A stretch of 64,000 bases of DNA from Pseudomonas koreensis (GTDB taxonomy: Bacteria > Pseudomonadota > Gammaproteobacteria > Pseudomonadales > Pseudomonadaceae), in assembly GCF_012986595.1 (NCBI RefSeq), contig NZ_JAAQYM010000006.1, forward strand, positions 310,001 to 374,000, in the 5' to 3' direction. Every line of letters starts with the position of its first letter. Positions within the stretch are counted from its first letter, which is position 1. This document shows positions 34,260 through 43,487 of this stretch, in pieces. Made by a program: the position numbers and the translations under genes. The notes under the pieces were generated by a model. That model did no database searches and had not been told where the DNA came from. It saw only the letters and a list, made by a program, of their open reading frames with translations.

Positions 34260-35096
34260 ATGCCGCTTTCTCTGCCGTTCGAACAAGTCGATGTGTTCGC
34301 CGATCACTCCTACGAAGGTAATGCGCTGGCCGTCGTGGTGGATGCCGATGAGCTGACAACCCAGCAGATGCAGGCATTTGCCCGGTGGACACAACTCAGT
34401 GAGACGACTTTTCTGTTGAAGCCCGAGGCGCCGGGGGCGCATTACCGCGTACGCATCTTTACCCCGCTGCGCGAGTTGCCCTTTGCTGGCCACCCGACCC
34501 TGGGAAGCTGCAAGGTTTGGCTGGCCAAAAACGACAACCCGGAGCATGTCGAGATTATTCAGGAATGCTCGGCGGGCTTGATTCGGGTACGCAAGCAAGG
34601 CCCGCATCTGGCGTTCTCTGCGCCGCCACTGGTGCGCAGCGGACCGCTGGACGCAATGACGTTAACTCTGATCGAACAAGGGCTCGGTCTCGCCGCTGGA
34701 CAGATCCGGGCTAGCCAATTGGTAGACAATGGCCCGGGCTGGGCGGGTGTGCTGCTGACAAATCGCGAAGAAGTGCTGGCGATCAAGCCCGATTACGCCG
34801 CACTGCAGGGGCTGAATGTCGGCGTCATCGCTCCGTGGGTGGGTGGCGAGTCTGAAACGGACATAGAAGTCAGGGCCTTCATGGGCGAGGAATGCACCGA
34901 GGACGCCGTCACGGGGAGCCTCAATGCAAGCCTGGCTCAGTGGCTGATCGGCGCGGGCATCCTGAGCGACCGTTACACCGTGAGCCAGGGCACTGCGATG
35001 GGGCGCCGTGGCCGACTGCACATCGAAAGGGTTGACGGCACCGTCTGGGTGGGCGGAGCAGTACAGCACTGTATGTCGGGCCGAGTGGTCTTTTGA
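34260..35096 (+). CDS. PhzF-family isomerase-like protein
   Basis: 278 residues. The N-terminus QVDVFADHSYEGNALAVV, the catalytic-Glu segment LSETTFLL, FTPLRELPFAGHPTLGS and a C-terminal GxxxGRRGRLHIE are all PhzF/DapF-fold hallmarks. True PhzF isomerises DHHA in phenazine synthesis, but no phz genes are here and most homologues have unknown substrates. An AAAGGA ribosome site sits seven bases before the start. Divergent from hchA. Probably cytosolic and involved in minor amino-acid or aromatic metabolism. Confidence 0.88.
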   Translation: MPLSLPFEQVDVFADHSYEGNALAVVVDADELTTQQMQAFARWTQLSETTFLLKPEAPGAHYRVRIFTPLRELPFAGHPTLGSCKVWLAKNDNPEHVEIIQECSAGLIRVRKQGPHLAFSAPPLVRSGPLDAMTLTLIEQGLGLAAGQIRASQLVDNGPGWAGVLLTNREEVLAIKPDYAALQGLNVGVIAPWVGGESETDIEVRAFMGEECTEDAVTGSLNASLAQWLIGAGILSDRYTVSQGTAMGRRGRLHIERVDGTVWVGGAVQHCMSGRVVF

Positions 35097-35160
35097 TGAA
35101 CCATGAAACTCAGCGGCGCCGAATTCCATTCGACCACCGCTGCACCTGCTGAATCAGAAC

Positions 35161-36507
35161 TCACAAATACCAGCGATACTCCCGCGCACTGATCTCCTGC
35201 ATGAACGCCAGGTGATCCTGACGCTTGTTCTCGCAGTACACGTCAACGAACTCGGCGCCCAGTCCGGCCCGCAATTGCGGTTGATTGTGCAGGGCGCGCA
35301 CGGCGTCGAGGATTTCGGTGGGGAAAGCGATGCCGCTGTTGCGGTCGTCGTTGAGGGGCGGGATCGGTTCTTTGCCGGTTTCCAGCCCGTGTTCCAGGCC
35401 CACCAGAATTGCCGCCAGCACCAGATACGGGTTGGCGTCGGCGCCGGCCAGGCGGTATTCGATGCGCAGGTTTTTCGTGTCCGACTCGGGAATGCGCAGG
35501 CACGCGTCGCGGTCCTCATAACCCCAACTCGCTTTGGTCGCGGTGTTCACCGTGCCGCTCAAGCGGCGCATGGCGTTCTGGTTCGGCGCGAAGATCGGCA
35601 TGCTGTGCGGCAGCAAGTCCAGACACCCCGCCACCGCGTGGCGCAATGACTGTTGGTGATTGGCGGCCAGCAGGTTATTGCCCGCCGCGTCATACAGGCT
35701 GACGTGCACATGCATGCCGCTGCCCGGATGTTCCACATACGGCTTGGCCATGAAACTGGCGCGGTAGCCGTGCTTGAGCGCAACGCCACGGGTGCTGCGA
35801 CAAAACAGCGCCGCCCAGTCAGCGGCACGCAAACCGTCGTCCAGGTGGCCGAAATTGATCTCGAACTGCCCCGGCCCCAGCTCGGCGGTGATCACCGTGG
35901 CGTCGATGCCCTGGGTCCGCGCGGTTTCGACCATGTCGTCGAGCACCGGGGCGAACCGCGACAGACGCTCGATGTGCATGTTCGGCTGGTCATCGGCGTC
36001 GTCGCTGAGTTCGTCGCGGGGGAATTGCGGCAGGCCGTCGCGCAACTTCTTGTCGAACAGGTAGAACTCCAGTTCGAACGCCACCACCGGATGCATACCT
36101 TTGCGCGCCAGACGGGCGAGCACTTGCGCGAGCACCTCGCGGGGTTCGAACTCGATCGGTTTGGCGGTGCCGTCGGAGGTGATCAGCATCTGTCCCAGTG
36201 GCTGCGCTTCCCAGGTCACCGGTTTGAGTGTGCCCGGAATCAGGCGACGCACGGCGTCCGGGTCGCCGTCGTTGAAGCAGTAATCGCCGATCTTGAACAA
36301 ACCGCCCTGCACGCCCAGCAGCACGCAGTTTTGCGGCAGTTTCAGTGCGCTGCCGGCGGCGACTTTTTCGAGCATGTCCACCGGGTAGCGCTTGCCGTAG
36401 AAGTGCCCGGGAATGTCCAGGGAGATCAGGTCGACATAACGCACCTCGGGGTAGCGTTGGCGAAACGCACGCACTTCGGCGAGCAGGTCAGAGCAGACAG
36501 CGTCCAT
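35161..36507 (-). CDS. Glutamine synthetase-like gamma-glutamyl-amine ligase (PuuA/SpuI type)
   Basis: 448 residues from ATG 36507, with AAAGGA upstream. GS-I fold is evident: VDLISLDIPGHFYGKRYP at the N-terminus, FELEFYLFD, GPGQFEINFGH, HPGSGMHVHVSL and LAGADANPYLVLAAILVG. Length and sequence fit ligases that attach glutamate to amines such as putrescine rather than true glutamine synthetase. It is the third gene of an operon after an FAD oxidase and an XRE-cupin regulator, the same three functions as E. coli PuuB, PuuR and PuuA. Amine specificity is uncertain. Confidence 0.88.
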   Translation of the reverse strand: MDAVCSDLLAEVRAFRQRYPEVRYVDLISLDIPGHFYGKRYPVDMLEKVAAGSALKLPQNCVLLGVQGGLFKIGDYCFNDGDPDAVRRLIPGTLKPVTWEAQPLGQMLITSDGTAKPIEFEPREVLAQVLARLARKGMHPVVAFELEFYLFDKKLRDGLPQFPRDELSDDADDQPNMHIERLSRFAPVLDDMVETARTQGIDATVITAELGPGQFEINFGHLDDGLRAADWAALFCRSTRGVALKHGYRASFMAKPYVEHPGSGMHVHVSLYDAAGNNLLAANHQQSLRHAVAGCLDLLPHSMPIFAPNQNAMRRLSGTVNTATKASWGYEDRDACLRIPESDTKNLRIEYRLAGADANPYLVLAAILVGLEHGLETGKEPIPPLNDDRNSGIAFPTEILDAVRALHNQPQLRAGLGAEFVDVYCENKRQDHLAFMQEISAREYRWYL

Positions 36508-36530
36508 CGTCGGTGGTCCTTTGGTTGTTA

Positions 36531-37088
36531 TCAGGTGTAGACCCAGAGCACGCGCGTGAGCTGCTGGGTGAGGTTGCCGTAACGGCAACGGGCGTGACTG
36601 GCGAATTGAAAGCTGTCGCCGGCGCGCAGCGTAACCGGGTCTTCGTCATCGCCCAGCCACAAGGTCAGTTCGCCTTCGAGGACGTAGCCGCCCTGCTCCG
36701 AGCTGTCGCTCATGTGTCGGTCGCCACTGCTGGCGCCCGGTTCCAGATGACTTTCGAGCATGGAAAACGACGCGCGCATCTGCGGCGACACCAGAATGTC
36801 GGTAATGCCATTGGCGTAATACAACGTGCGGCGCTCGTCCGGGCGGGTGACCCACGGCACCTGCTTGGGCTTGGGCAGGCTGTAGAAATAGGTGGTCGGC
36901 ACGCCCAGGGTTTCGCTGATCGCGGTGAGGTCGGCCACGGTCGGACGTGACAGCCCACGTTCGACCTGCGACAGAAAACCCACCGAGCGGCCGATTTTGT
37001 CGGCCAGCTCTTTCAGGGTGTATTTCTTGTGCTTGCGCAGGTCGTGAATCAGGATCGCCAGCGCAGCGATTTCTTCTTGCTTGTTCAT
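36531..37088 (-). CDS. XRE-family regulator with cupin domain (PuuR-like)
   Basis: 185 residues from ATG 37088. The N-terminal helix-turn-helix reads YTLKELADKIGRSVGFLSQV and the C-terminal cupin (about 110-180) includes GGYVLEGELTLWLG. Such regulators, like PuuR, repress gamma-glutamylated polyamine genes and release DNA when the amine binds the cupin. It lies between the oxidase and ligase genes, 25 and 23 bases away, so it is co-transcribed with them. The inverted repeat at 38414-38463 is its likely target. Confidence 0.88.
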   Translation of the reverse strand: MNKQEEIAALAILIHDLRKHKKYTLKELADKIGRSVGFLSQVERGLSRPTVADLTAISETLGVPTTYFYSLPKPKQVPWVTRPDERRTLYYANGITDILVSPQMRASFSMLESHLEPGASSGDRHMSDSSEQGGYVLEGELTLWLGDDEDPVTLRAGDSFQFASHARCRYGNLTQQLTRVLWVYT

Positions 37089-37113
37089 GGCCGGGATTCC
37101 AGAAAAAAATTCA

Positions 37114-38403
37114 TCAGATGCTGTCGCGCAGTCGATACCAGGCCTTGCCGATGGCTTCCAGTGGCGCGGCGAGGTATTTGCCACCGGGAAACCGGCCATT
37201 GCTCAGGCCCTGATACAGCGCCAGTTCATCCCCCTGGCCGAGGATCGCGTCGGACACCGCCCGGGCCGCCGCCAGCGTCGGCAGCACGCCGTGGCCCGAG
37301 TAACCCTGCAGCCAGTAGCGGTTGCCCTCGCAGCCAACGTCCGGGGTGCGATTGATCGTCAGGTCGATGTGCCCGCCCCAGGCAAACTCCAACTCGACGC
37401 CTTTGAGCTGCGGGAACACCCGTTCGAGAAACGGCCGGGTCGCCGCCGCGATGTCCTTGGGCATGCCGCCGAGGTAAGTGCAGCCTCCGCCGAACAACAA
37501 GCGGTTGTCCGGTGTACGACGGAAGTAATCGAGGACGAACTGGTTGTCGGTCACGCAGACGTTGCTCGGCAGCAATGCAGTGGCTTGCTCCGGCGTCAGC
37601 GGCGCGGTGGCGACTTGGTAGGTGCCGACCGGCAGAATGCAGGCGGCCAGTTGCCGGTCGAGTTGATCGAGATAGGCGTTGCAGGCCAGCACCAGCACAT
37701 CGGCCTTCACCGCACCGCGCTCGGTATTGACCCGAAAACCAGCGCCCTCCTGCTGATAACTCAACGCCTTGCTCTGCTCGTAAATGCGCCCGCCGGCACG
37801 CTCGATCGCAGCGGCCAGGCCGAGGGCCAGTTTCAGTGGATTGAGGTGTGCGCCTTCAGGGTCATACAGTCCAGCCTGATAGCGCTCGCTGGCGACCCAC
37901 TGCGGCAGGTCTTCGCGGGGAATGAATTGCAGGGCGTCGTGGCCCCACTTGTGGCTGGCCTCGTGTTGCCATTCGGTCAGCAGACTGACGCGACGCGGCA
38001 TCACCGACGTCCACAGATGCCCCGGACGATAATCGCAATCGAACCCGTGACGCCCCGGCAGTGTGCGCAACTCTTGTGCAGCCCAGCGCATGCCGTCCCA
38101 CAGGCGTTTCGCCCGCTCATGCCCCAGCGCGGCTTCCAATGGTGGCATGTCACACGACCAGCCCAGAATCGCCTGCCCGCCATTACGCCCCGACGCGGCC
38201 CACGCCACACGACTGGCTTCCAGCACGGTGACGCGCTTGCCGGCCAACGCCAGACGCAGCGCGGTGTGCAAGCCGCTGAACCCCGCGCCGACGATCACCA
38301 CATCGCTGTCTTGCGCGCCCTCCAGCACCGGTCGCTGACTGAGGAGATCGGCGCAACTGTGGGCGTAGTAGCTGTCGACATGGCGCTGGGATTGCTGAAA
38401 CAT
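37114..38403 (-). CDS. FAD-dependent gamma-glutamyl-amine oxidase (PuuB-like)
   Basis: 429 residues from ATG 38403, preceded by GAGG. The DAO-type FAD-binding motif VVIVGAGFSGLHTALRLA is near residue 32, and a C-terminal YSGHGVLPTLAAARAV closes the FAD site. PuuB-type enzymes oxidise gamma-glutamylputrescine to the aminobutyraldehyde with release of ammonia and peroxide. Gene order oxidase-regulator-ligase supports that assignment. First gene of the operon, just after the operator-like repeat. Confidence 0.88.
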   Translation of the reverse strand: MFQQSQRHVDSYYAHSCADLLSQRPVLEGAQDSDVVIVGAGFSGLHTALRLALAGKRVTVLEASRVAWAASGRNGGQAILGWSCDMPPLEAALGHERAKRLWDGMRWAAQELRTLPGRHGFDCDYRPGHLWTSVMPRRVSLLTEWQHEASHKWGHDALQFIPREDLPQWVASERYQAGLYDPEGAHLNPLKLALGLAAAIERAGGRIYEQSKALSYQQEGAGFRVNTERGAVKADVLVLACNAYLDQLDRQLAACILPVGTYQVATAPLTPEQATALLPSNVCVTDNQFVLDYFRRTPDNRLLFGGGCTYLGGMPKDIAAATRPFLERVFPQLKGVELEFAWGGHIDLTINRTPDVGCEGNRYWLQGYSGHGVLPTLAAARAVSDAILGQGDELALYQGLSNGRFPGGKYLAAPLEAIGKAWYRLRDSI

Positions 38404-38413
38404 TCGCGGCCTC

Positions 38414-38463
38414 GTGAAATTCTGTTCTTGTAATTTCATGAAAATCTACAGAACAAATTTCAC
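38414..38463 (-). promoter_or_regulatory. Operator-like inverted repeat upstream of the puuB-like operon
   Basis: GTGAAATTCTGTTCT (38414-38428) pairs with AGAACAAATTTCAC (38450-38463) with a single-base gap; between them is the palindrome TTTCATGAAA. The block ends 10 bases before the oxidase start, within its leader, a fitting place for a PuuR-like repressor. Confidence 0.5.
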
Positions 38464-38515
38464 GGCGGCAACCGCAAAGCGTCTCTGGCCGGTTAAATCG
38501 TCAGCGACCCGCGCC

Positions 38516-39634
38516 TCAGTCACGCAGCCATGGCAGGTCTTCACGCTGATAGCGATGCGCGCGGAAAATGGCGTTGTTCTCGCCCGGCAGATAGCGTCGC
38601 GAAGGCGCATCGGGATAGCTGGCGAAGTGCGGATTGACGTACTCCCAAACCACTTCACCGGCCGGGGTGACTTCGAACAAGCGGCCGAAGTTGGCTTCGG
38701 TCACCAGCGTGTTGCCGTTGTGCAGACGCTGTGCGCCACCCATGAACGGGGTGAAAAACGCATAGCCCGGGGTATCGGCGTATTGCCATTCGATGCGTTG
38801 GGTGGCCGGATTGATTTCGACGATGCGTGAGTGCGGCATGCTCACATGCGGACGGAAGATGCCGTTGTCGAACACCAGCACGTTGCCGTTTTCCAGTTCA
38901 CTCGGGCAGTGCTGCTGCGCGACCAGGTCGTGGCCCAGACGCCACAGCACCTCGCCGCTGCCGCGCTGCACGGCAATCACCGAAGACACACTGCGCAGAC
39001 TGAGAAGCACTTTGCCGTCGCGGCCCGGGGTGACGGCATTGGTCATCGGCCAGTGATGGCGTTCAAAGCACTCGTGCAGCGGGTAATCCTCGGGACGCAG
39101 GTGTTCCCAACTGCGCCATTCCCAGACCACCTGACCCTGACGATCGACTTCCTTGACCACGTCGGCGTAAATCACCCCGCCCGGCGCCTCGCTGCCGGGA
39201 ATACCACCGACCACCCGACCGGCCAGTTCCGCGCTCAACGGCTCGGCGGTGGTGTACAGCAGGTGGCCGTTGTCCAGCCATTGCGCGTCGTGGTGATGCA
39301 GCAGATCGGTGTGTTCCCAGACCACCTCACCGTCGGGGGTGACTTCGCTGAACGCACCGCCATGCCACACCGACCAGCCCGGGAACAGATCCGGCGAATC
39401 GGGGTGGTTGCCGTTGTAACCGAGGTTGCCGTTACGCAGGATTACCGCGTCTCGGCCAGGGCGCTGCGGCAGTTTCCAGCGATGGACGACTTCGCCGTCC
39501 AGGTCGATCAAAAACACATGGCCGTCCGCCGTTTGCGGGCCGAACAAGGTGTAGCCGCCGGCACTGCGGGCATGATCGACCGCGATCAGGCCGCTTTTCT
39601 GGCGTTTGCGGGTGGTGCGTTCAAGTGTCGGCAT
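38516..39634 (-). CDS. Arylsulfotransferase-like (ASST) beta-propeller protein, no signal peptide
   Basis: 372 residues. Repeated strands of the type GEVVWEH, GQVVWEWRSWEH and GEVVWEYVNPH give a six-bladed propeller look, and HHHDAQWLDNGHLLYTT resembles the active-site blade of bacterial aryl-sulfate sulfotransferases. Classical ASSTs are periplasmic with a signal peptide; none is seen here, so this member appears cytosolic and may have another activity. It sits directly before the amine catabolic operon on the same strand, 112 bases away, and diverges from a GATase-AraC regulator. Confidence 0.75.
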   Translation of the reverse strand: MPTLERTTRKRQKSGLIAVDHARSAGGYTLFGPQTADGHVFLIDLDGEVVHRWKLPQRPGRDAVILRNGNLGYNGNHPDSPDLFPGWSVWHGGAFSEVTPDGEVVWEHTDLLHHHDAQWLDNGHLLYTTAEPLSAELAGRVVGGIPGSEAPGGVIYADVVKEVDRQGQVVWEWRSWEHLRPEDYPLHECFERHHWPMTNAVTPGRDGKVLLSLRSVSSVIAVQRGSGEVLWRLGHDLVAQQHCPSELENGNVLVFDNGIFRPHVSMPHSRIVEINPATQRIEWQYADTPGYAFFTPFMGGAQRLHNGNTLVTEANFGRLFEVTPAGEVVWEYVNPHFASYPDAPSRRYLPGENNAIFRAHRYQREDLPWLRD

Positions 39635-39766
39635 GGCGTACTCCAGGCGGGCAAATCCGGGCCGGGCGCAAGGCGGCCGGTGCGTCCGGTAATCAAGGCA
39701 GAGAAGTGTTGGCAGCAGGCGCTTTTAACGGCATTGTCGTGCGTTCATTCCTGCGCTGAATTCAGT

Positions 39767-40891
39767 ATGTCGAGGCCCGCCGTGCCGCTCCATGCCAAAC
39801 ACCCCTCCTTTGCTGCCATGTCGGACACCTCGCCGCTGCCTGAGCGCACCGTGGTGGTGTTGGCGTTCGATGATCTGCTGTTACTCAACGCGGCCGGTCC
39901 GCTGGAAGTGTTTGCCGCGATTCCTCGGGTGCTGGCCGGGGACTTCATCGCCCACCCGCCCTATCGCTTGCTGGTGGCGTCGCCGCGAGGCGGTCAGGTC
40001 ATGTCGATTTCAGGCATCAGCGTCACCACGTGTTCGCTCGAACAGATCGACCAACTGGCCCCGCTGATCGACACCTTGATCGTTGCCGGTGGCCCGGGCA
40101 TGGCGGCGCTGGAGGCCGACCGGCCCGCCTGCGACTGGCTAAGCCAGCGCGCACCGCAGATTCGCCGTCTCTGCTCGATCGGTACCGGCAGCTTCGCGCT
40201 CGCCGCGGCCGGGCTGCTCGATGGCCGCAAAGTCGTGACCCACTGGAAATTCGCTGATGAGTTGCAGGCGCGCTACCCGGCCGTGCAGTGCCAGACCGAT
40301 GCGCTCTATCTGCACGACGACAACCTCTGGACGTGTGGCGGCGCCACGGCGGGCATCGATCTGGCGCTCGGGCTGGTGGAACAGGACCTCGGCGCCCACG
40401 CGGCGTTGGCGCTGGCGCGCTATTTCACGGTGTTTTTGTGGCGTAGCGCTGAACAGCCGCAACTCAGTGCGTCACTCAACGCCCAGGCCAAAGCGTTGCG
40501 TACCGATCCGGATGTGCGTCTGGCGCGTTTGCATGGCTGGATTGCCGCGAATCTGAACGGTGATTTACGCGTGGAACGGCTGGCCGAGCAGTTCGGCATG
40601 AGCCCGCGCCACTTTGCTCGTGCGTATGTCGCCGCGACCGGAGAAACACCCGCACAAGCGGTGGAGAATTTACGTCTGGAGGCCGCCACCTGGTTGCTCA
40701 AGACCACCCGCGAGCCGATCAAGAGGATCGCTGAAACCGTAGGGTTTGGTCGGGAAGAACGCATGCGCCGTGCGTTTCAAAAACAGCTTGGCCTAAGCCC
40801 GAACGCTTATCGCAGTCAGACGAATGCACCGCTTGCCGGGCCGCGCCAAACGAACACTGTGACGATTACTCTGGAAGGGCTGGCCCGGTAA
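39767..40891 (+). CDS. GlxA-type AraC regulator with DJ-1/PfpI-like domain
   Basis: 374 residues from ATG 39767; ATG 39818 is also possible, and neither has a good ribosome site. The N-terminal half is a DJ-1/PfpI-like domain (VVVLAFDDLLLLNAAGPLEV, LIVAGGPGMAAL) where the nucleophile position reads CSIGTGSF, so Cys is displaced and enzyme activity is unlikely. The C-terminal AraC domain has two helix-turn-helix motifs (ERLAEQFGMSPRHFAR and IAETVGFGREERMRRAF). This family often controls amine, arginine or betaine catabolism. Divergent from the ASST-like gene, its likely target. Confidence 0.88.
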   Translation: MSRPAVPLHAKHPSFAAMSDTSPLPERTVVVLAFDDLLLLNAAGPLEVFAAIPRVLAGDFIAHPPYRLLVASPRGGQVMSISGISVTTCSLEQIDQLAPLIDTLIVAGGPGMAALEADRPACDWLSQRAPQIRRLCSIGTGSFALAAAGLLDGRKVVTHWKFADELQARYPAVQCQTDALYLHDDNLWTCGGATAGIDLALGLVEQDLGAHAALALARYFTVFLWRSAEQPQLSASLNAQAKALRTDPDVRLARLHGWIAANLNGDLRVERLAEQFGMSPRHFARAYVAATGETPAQAVENLRLEAATWLLKTTREPIKRIAETVGFGREERMRRAFQKQLGLSPNAYRSQTNAPLAGPRQTNTVTITLEGLAR

Positions 40892-40910
40892 GGGTTTGCC
40901 GATGTTGCGA

Positions 40911-42095
40911 TCAATGCTCCAGCGCATAACGCCGGCAATGCTCCAGATAGCCCTTCTCATGCTGACCAACCAACTGCACGACACTCGACCACAGCCACGA
41001 CGGCGCATCCAGGGTCTTTGAACGACAGGCCTGCAGCTCGCGCATCCACGACGCCCGTGTGCTCAGGTCCATCTGCCGGGCGTGAGCCAATCCCACCACG
41101 CGGGCCAGATACCCGGCGGCCAGCATCGCATCGGTCTGGCTCAATTGATCCAGCTCCAGTTTCATGTCCTGGGGCAGCAGTTCGCGGATAAAGAAACCAT
41201 GCTCGAGCACCCGGGCCGCCACCATCCGGTTGCCCAGGCCCGGCGACAGACAGCGGGCGCCTTCGACCACCCGTTTGCCGTTGTCTCGGGGCATCGCCGC
41301 GCGAGCCACCCGTGGGGCGGCGGCGGCGACGGCTTCCTTGATGTCGAGCAAGCAATACTCCTGATCGTCGTCCTCACCGACACCCAGCAACACCGCATAA
41401 CGCTTGAGCCCCAGCGAACTGCAGCCTTTGACCCAATAGGCCGAGTCGAGCATTTTCACCCGGTCATCCTTCGAGCGGCCCTTCAGTGACGTCACCAACG
41501 TGTGCAGGTCTGGCGTGGCGCACAGCGTCTTCAGCGCGCTGCGCTCTTCCCGTGACAATGACCAGAAGTGTTTACCCAGCGGAATGGTCGGTTTGGTGCT
41601 CTCGATGCGTTCCTGGGCCAGGTGCTTCCAGGTGCGCTGCACCGCGCTGCGCATCCCGGCTTTCACTTGCGCGGGACGTGGCGGTTCTTTATCGACATCG
41701 TCTTCGAAGGCCTGCTCGTAACCGCGCATCATCTCTTCGAGCATGCGCGCCGTCGCCACGCCGGGCAGGTCCGAGCCACGGGCGGCGGTGGCCAGAGACA
41801 AGGCCAGGCGCACCAGATCATGCGCAGGGTTGCCGATAACGGTCTGGTCGAGGTCGCGGATGTGAATGTCGATCCGCCCTTTCAGGTCGCCGGTCGGCCC
41901 CAGATTGCCGGCGTGACAATCGCCGCAGATCCACACCGCCGGCCCTTGCGGCAGGCTGCGGCCCGGCTGGCTGTGCAGCCATTGATAAAACTGAACCGTG
42001 CTACCGCGCACATAAGCGTGCGCGGAGCGAGCCATTTTCAGATTGCGCAGTTGTGACAGCGGTTCAAGGCGTGCGGAGGGCCGTGGGGTTTTCAT
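40911..42095 (-). CDS. DUF2252 protein
   Basis: 394 residues. The DUF2252 hallmark WICGDCHAGNLGP and the downstream IDIHIRDLDQTVIGNPAHDLVRL resemble the catalytic and metal-binding loops of aminoglycoside-phosphotransferase-like kinases (HGDxHxxN and DFD), so a kinase-like fold is likely. Soluble, no signal peptide. Nineteen bases from the convergent AraC gene end and 63 from the histidine kinase, same strand as the two-component pair. Substrate unknown. Confidence 0.82.
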   Translation of the reverse strand: MKTPRPSARLEPLSQLRNLKMARSAHAYVRGSTVQFYQWLHSQPGRSLPQGPAVWICGDCHAGNLGPTGDLKGRIDIHIRDLDQTVIGNPAHDLVRLALSLATAARGSDLPGVATARMLEEMMRGYEQAFEDDVDKEPPRPAQVKAGMRSAVQRTWKHLAQERIESTKPTIPLGKHFWSLSREERSALKTLCATPDLHTLVTSLKGRSKDDRVKMLDSAYWVKGCSSLGLKRYAVLLGVGEDDDQEYCLLDIKEAVAAAAPRVARAAMPRDNGKRVVEGARCLSPGLGNRMVAARVLEHGFFIRELLPQDMKLELDQLSQTDAMLAAGYLARVVGLAHARQMDLSTRASWMRELQACRSKTLDAPSWLWSSVVQLVGQHEKGYLEHCRRYALEH

Positions 42096-42158
42096 GGACG
42101 CTTCTTGCAGTGGATTGTGTCCTGTTGACCGCTCGTCGCCCGCAAATGTTTCAAAGTA

Positions 42159-43487
42159 TTACAAAGGCAGTTCAACCTTGGCCAGCAACCCACCGCCACT
42201 GCGGTTGCTCAACGTCAGCTCCCCGCCCTGCTCACGCACGATAGCCCGCGCCGCCGACAACCCGAGCCCGACGCCGCCGGTTTCACGGTTGCGCGAGGTC
42301 TCGAGGCGGAAAAACGGGTCGAACACCCGCTCCAACGACGCTTCAGGAATCCCCGGGCCGTTGTCGCTGACGTCGATGCAGACGCTGTAGCCATCGCTGC
42401 TCAGGGCAATCGCCGGCTGCTGCGCATACTTCTCGGCGTTTTCCAGCAGATTGACGATCACGCGCTTGATCCCCAGTGGCCGGCCTTCGTACACCAGATG
42501 CGCCGGGCCCTGGAAATCGATGGCGATGTGCTGGTCGCGGTAGTCGTCGATGATCGTCTGCAGCAGCTCCGACAGGTCAAACGCGGTGGTTGGCTCCGGC
42601 TGGGTGTCTTCACGAAAGAACGCCAGCGCGGCGTTGATCATCGACTGCATTTCTTCGATGTCGCGGATCAGTTTGCCTTGATGATCGAAATCTTCCATGA
42701 ACTCGCTGCGCAGGCGCATCCGGGTCAGCGGTGCGCGCAAGTCGTGGGAAATTGACGCGAGCATGTGCGTGCGTTCGCTGATGTAGTGCTGAATCTGCGC
42801 CTGCATGGTGTTGAAGGCGATGATCGCCTGGCGGATCTCGTCCGGGCCTTCGACCTTGATCGGCGGCGCACGCAGATCGCCGCCAAAGCGGCGGGCAGCG
42901 CTGGCAAAGCGTTGCAGCGGGTGGGCCAGTTGCCGTGTGGCAAGCCAGGCCACCAGCACCGTGGCGATCAGGCCGAGGGCGATGATGATCGCGATGCGCG
43001 TGCCGACGTCCAGGCCCCAGGAGCGCTCGGGCGACGAAAACAACAGCCAGCTGGCATCCGGCAGCTGAATCAGCGCCGCGTAAAGAGCCGCCGGACTGCC
43101 GCTTGGCCAGTCACCGGGATTGAACACCCGAATGGGTCGATCGTCGCCCAGCAACTGATGCAACACCGACGTCTCGCCGGCCATGAGCAGCGTGCCACTG
43201 GGTGGCAATCCGAGCTCGGCACGCTGCGCGCTCCACGTCACCTTCTGCTTCGGGCCGCTTGCCGCTTGCGCCAGTTGCGCGCGCAAAGGCGCGGGTGCGG
43301 CCTCGATCACCTTGACGGTGGCGGCAATCTGCTCCAGCAACCCGGTGCGTTCAATGGGCGGTCGCGCCCAGCTCCCCGCCACCTCCACGAACAGGAAATT
43401 GAGCGCCAGCGAAGCGAGCATGGCCGCGACAATGGTCAAAGCAATCCGCCGACTCAGTGGGTCGCGCCGCAGAAATCGACGGATCAC
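42159..43487 (-). CDS. Membrane sensor histidine kinase (EnvZ type)
   Basis: 442 residues from GTG 43487, overlapping the response-regulator stop by four bases. Membrane helices at about 15-38 and 160-180 flank a periplasmic sensor of about 120 residues. HAMP follows at about 180-232, HisKA has His248 in ASISHDLRAPLTR, and the ATPase shows NLLENAEKYA, DNGPGIP and GVGLGLSAARAI. It should phosphorylate the adjacent OmpR-type regulator. No diagnostic signal motif was seen in the periplasmic part. Confidence 0.93.
   Translation of the reverse strand: MIRRFLRRDPLSRRIALTIVAAMLASLALNFLFVEVAGSWARPPIERTGLLEQIAATVKVIEAAPAPLRAQLAQAASGPKQKVTWSAQRAELGLPPSGTLLMAGETSVLHQLLGDDRPIRVFNPGDWPSGSPAALYAALIQLPDASWLLFSSPERSWGLDVGTRIAIIIALGLIATVLVAWLATRQLAHPLQRFASAARRFGGDLRAPPIKVEGPDEIRQAIIAFNTMQAQIQHYISERTHMLASISHDLRAPLTRMRLRSEFMEDFDHQGKLIRDIEEMQSMINAALAFFREDTQPEPTTAFDLSELLQTIIDDYRDQHIAIDFQGPAHLVYEGRPLGIKRVIVNLLENAEKYAQQPAIALSSDGYSVCIDVSDNGPGIPEASLERVFDPFFRLETSRNRETGGVGLGLSAARAIVREQGGELTLSNRSGGGLLAKVELPL

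Noticed and set aside
34260..35096. Phenazine biosynthesis locus
   Set aside because: Only a PhzF-like gene is present; no phzA-E or phzG neighbours, and most PhzF homologues are unrelated to phenazines.
38831..39766. N-terminal extension that would fuse the AraC regulator to a 310-residue upstream region
   Set aside because: The extension is antisense to the ASST-like gene; the regulator domain itself begins after 39767.
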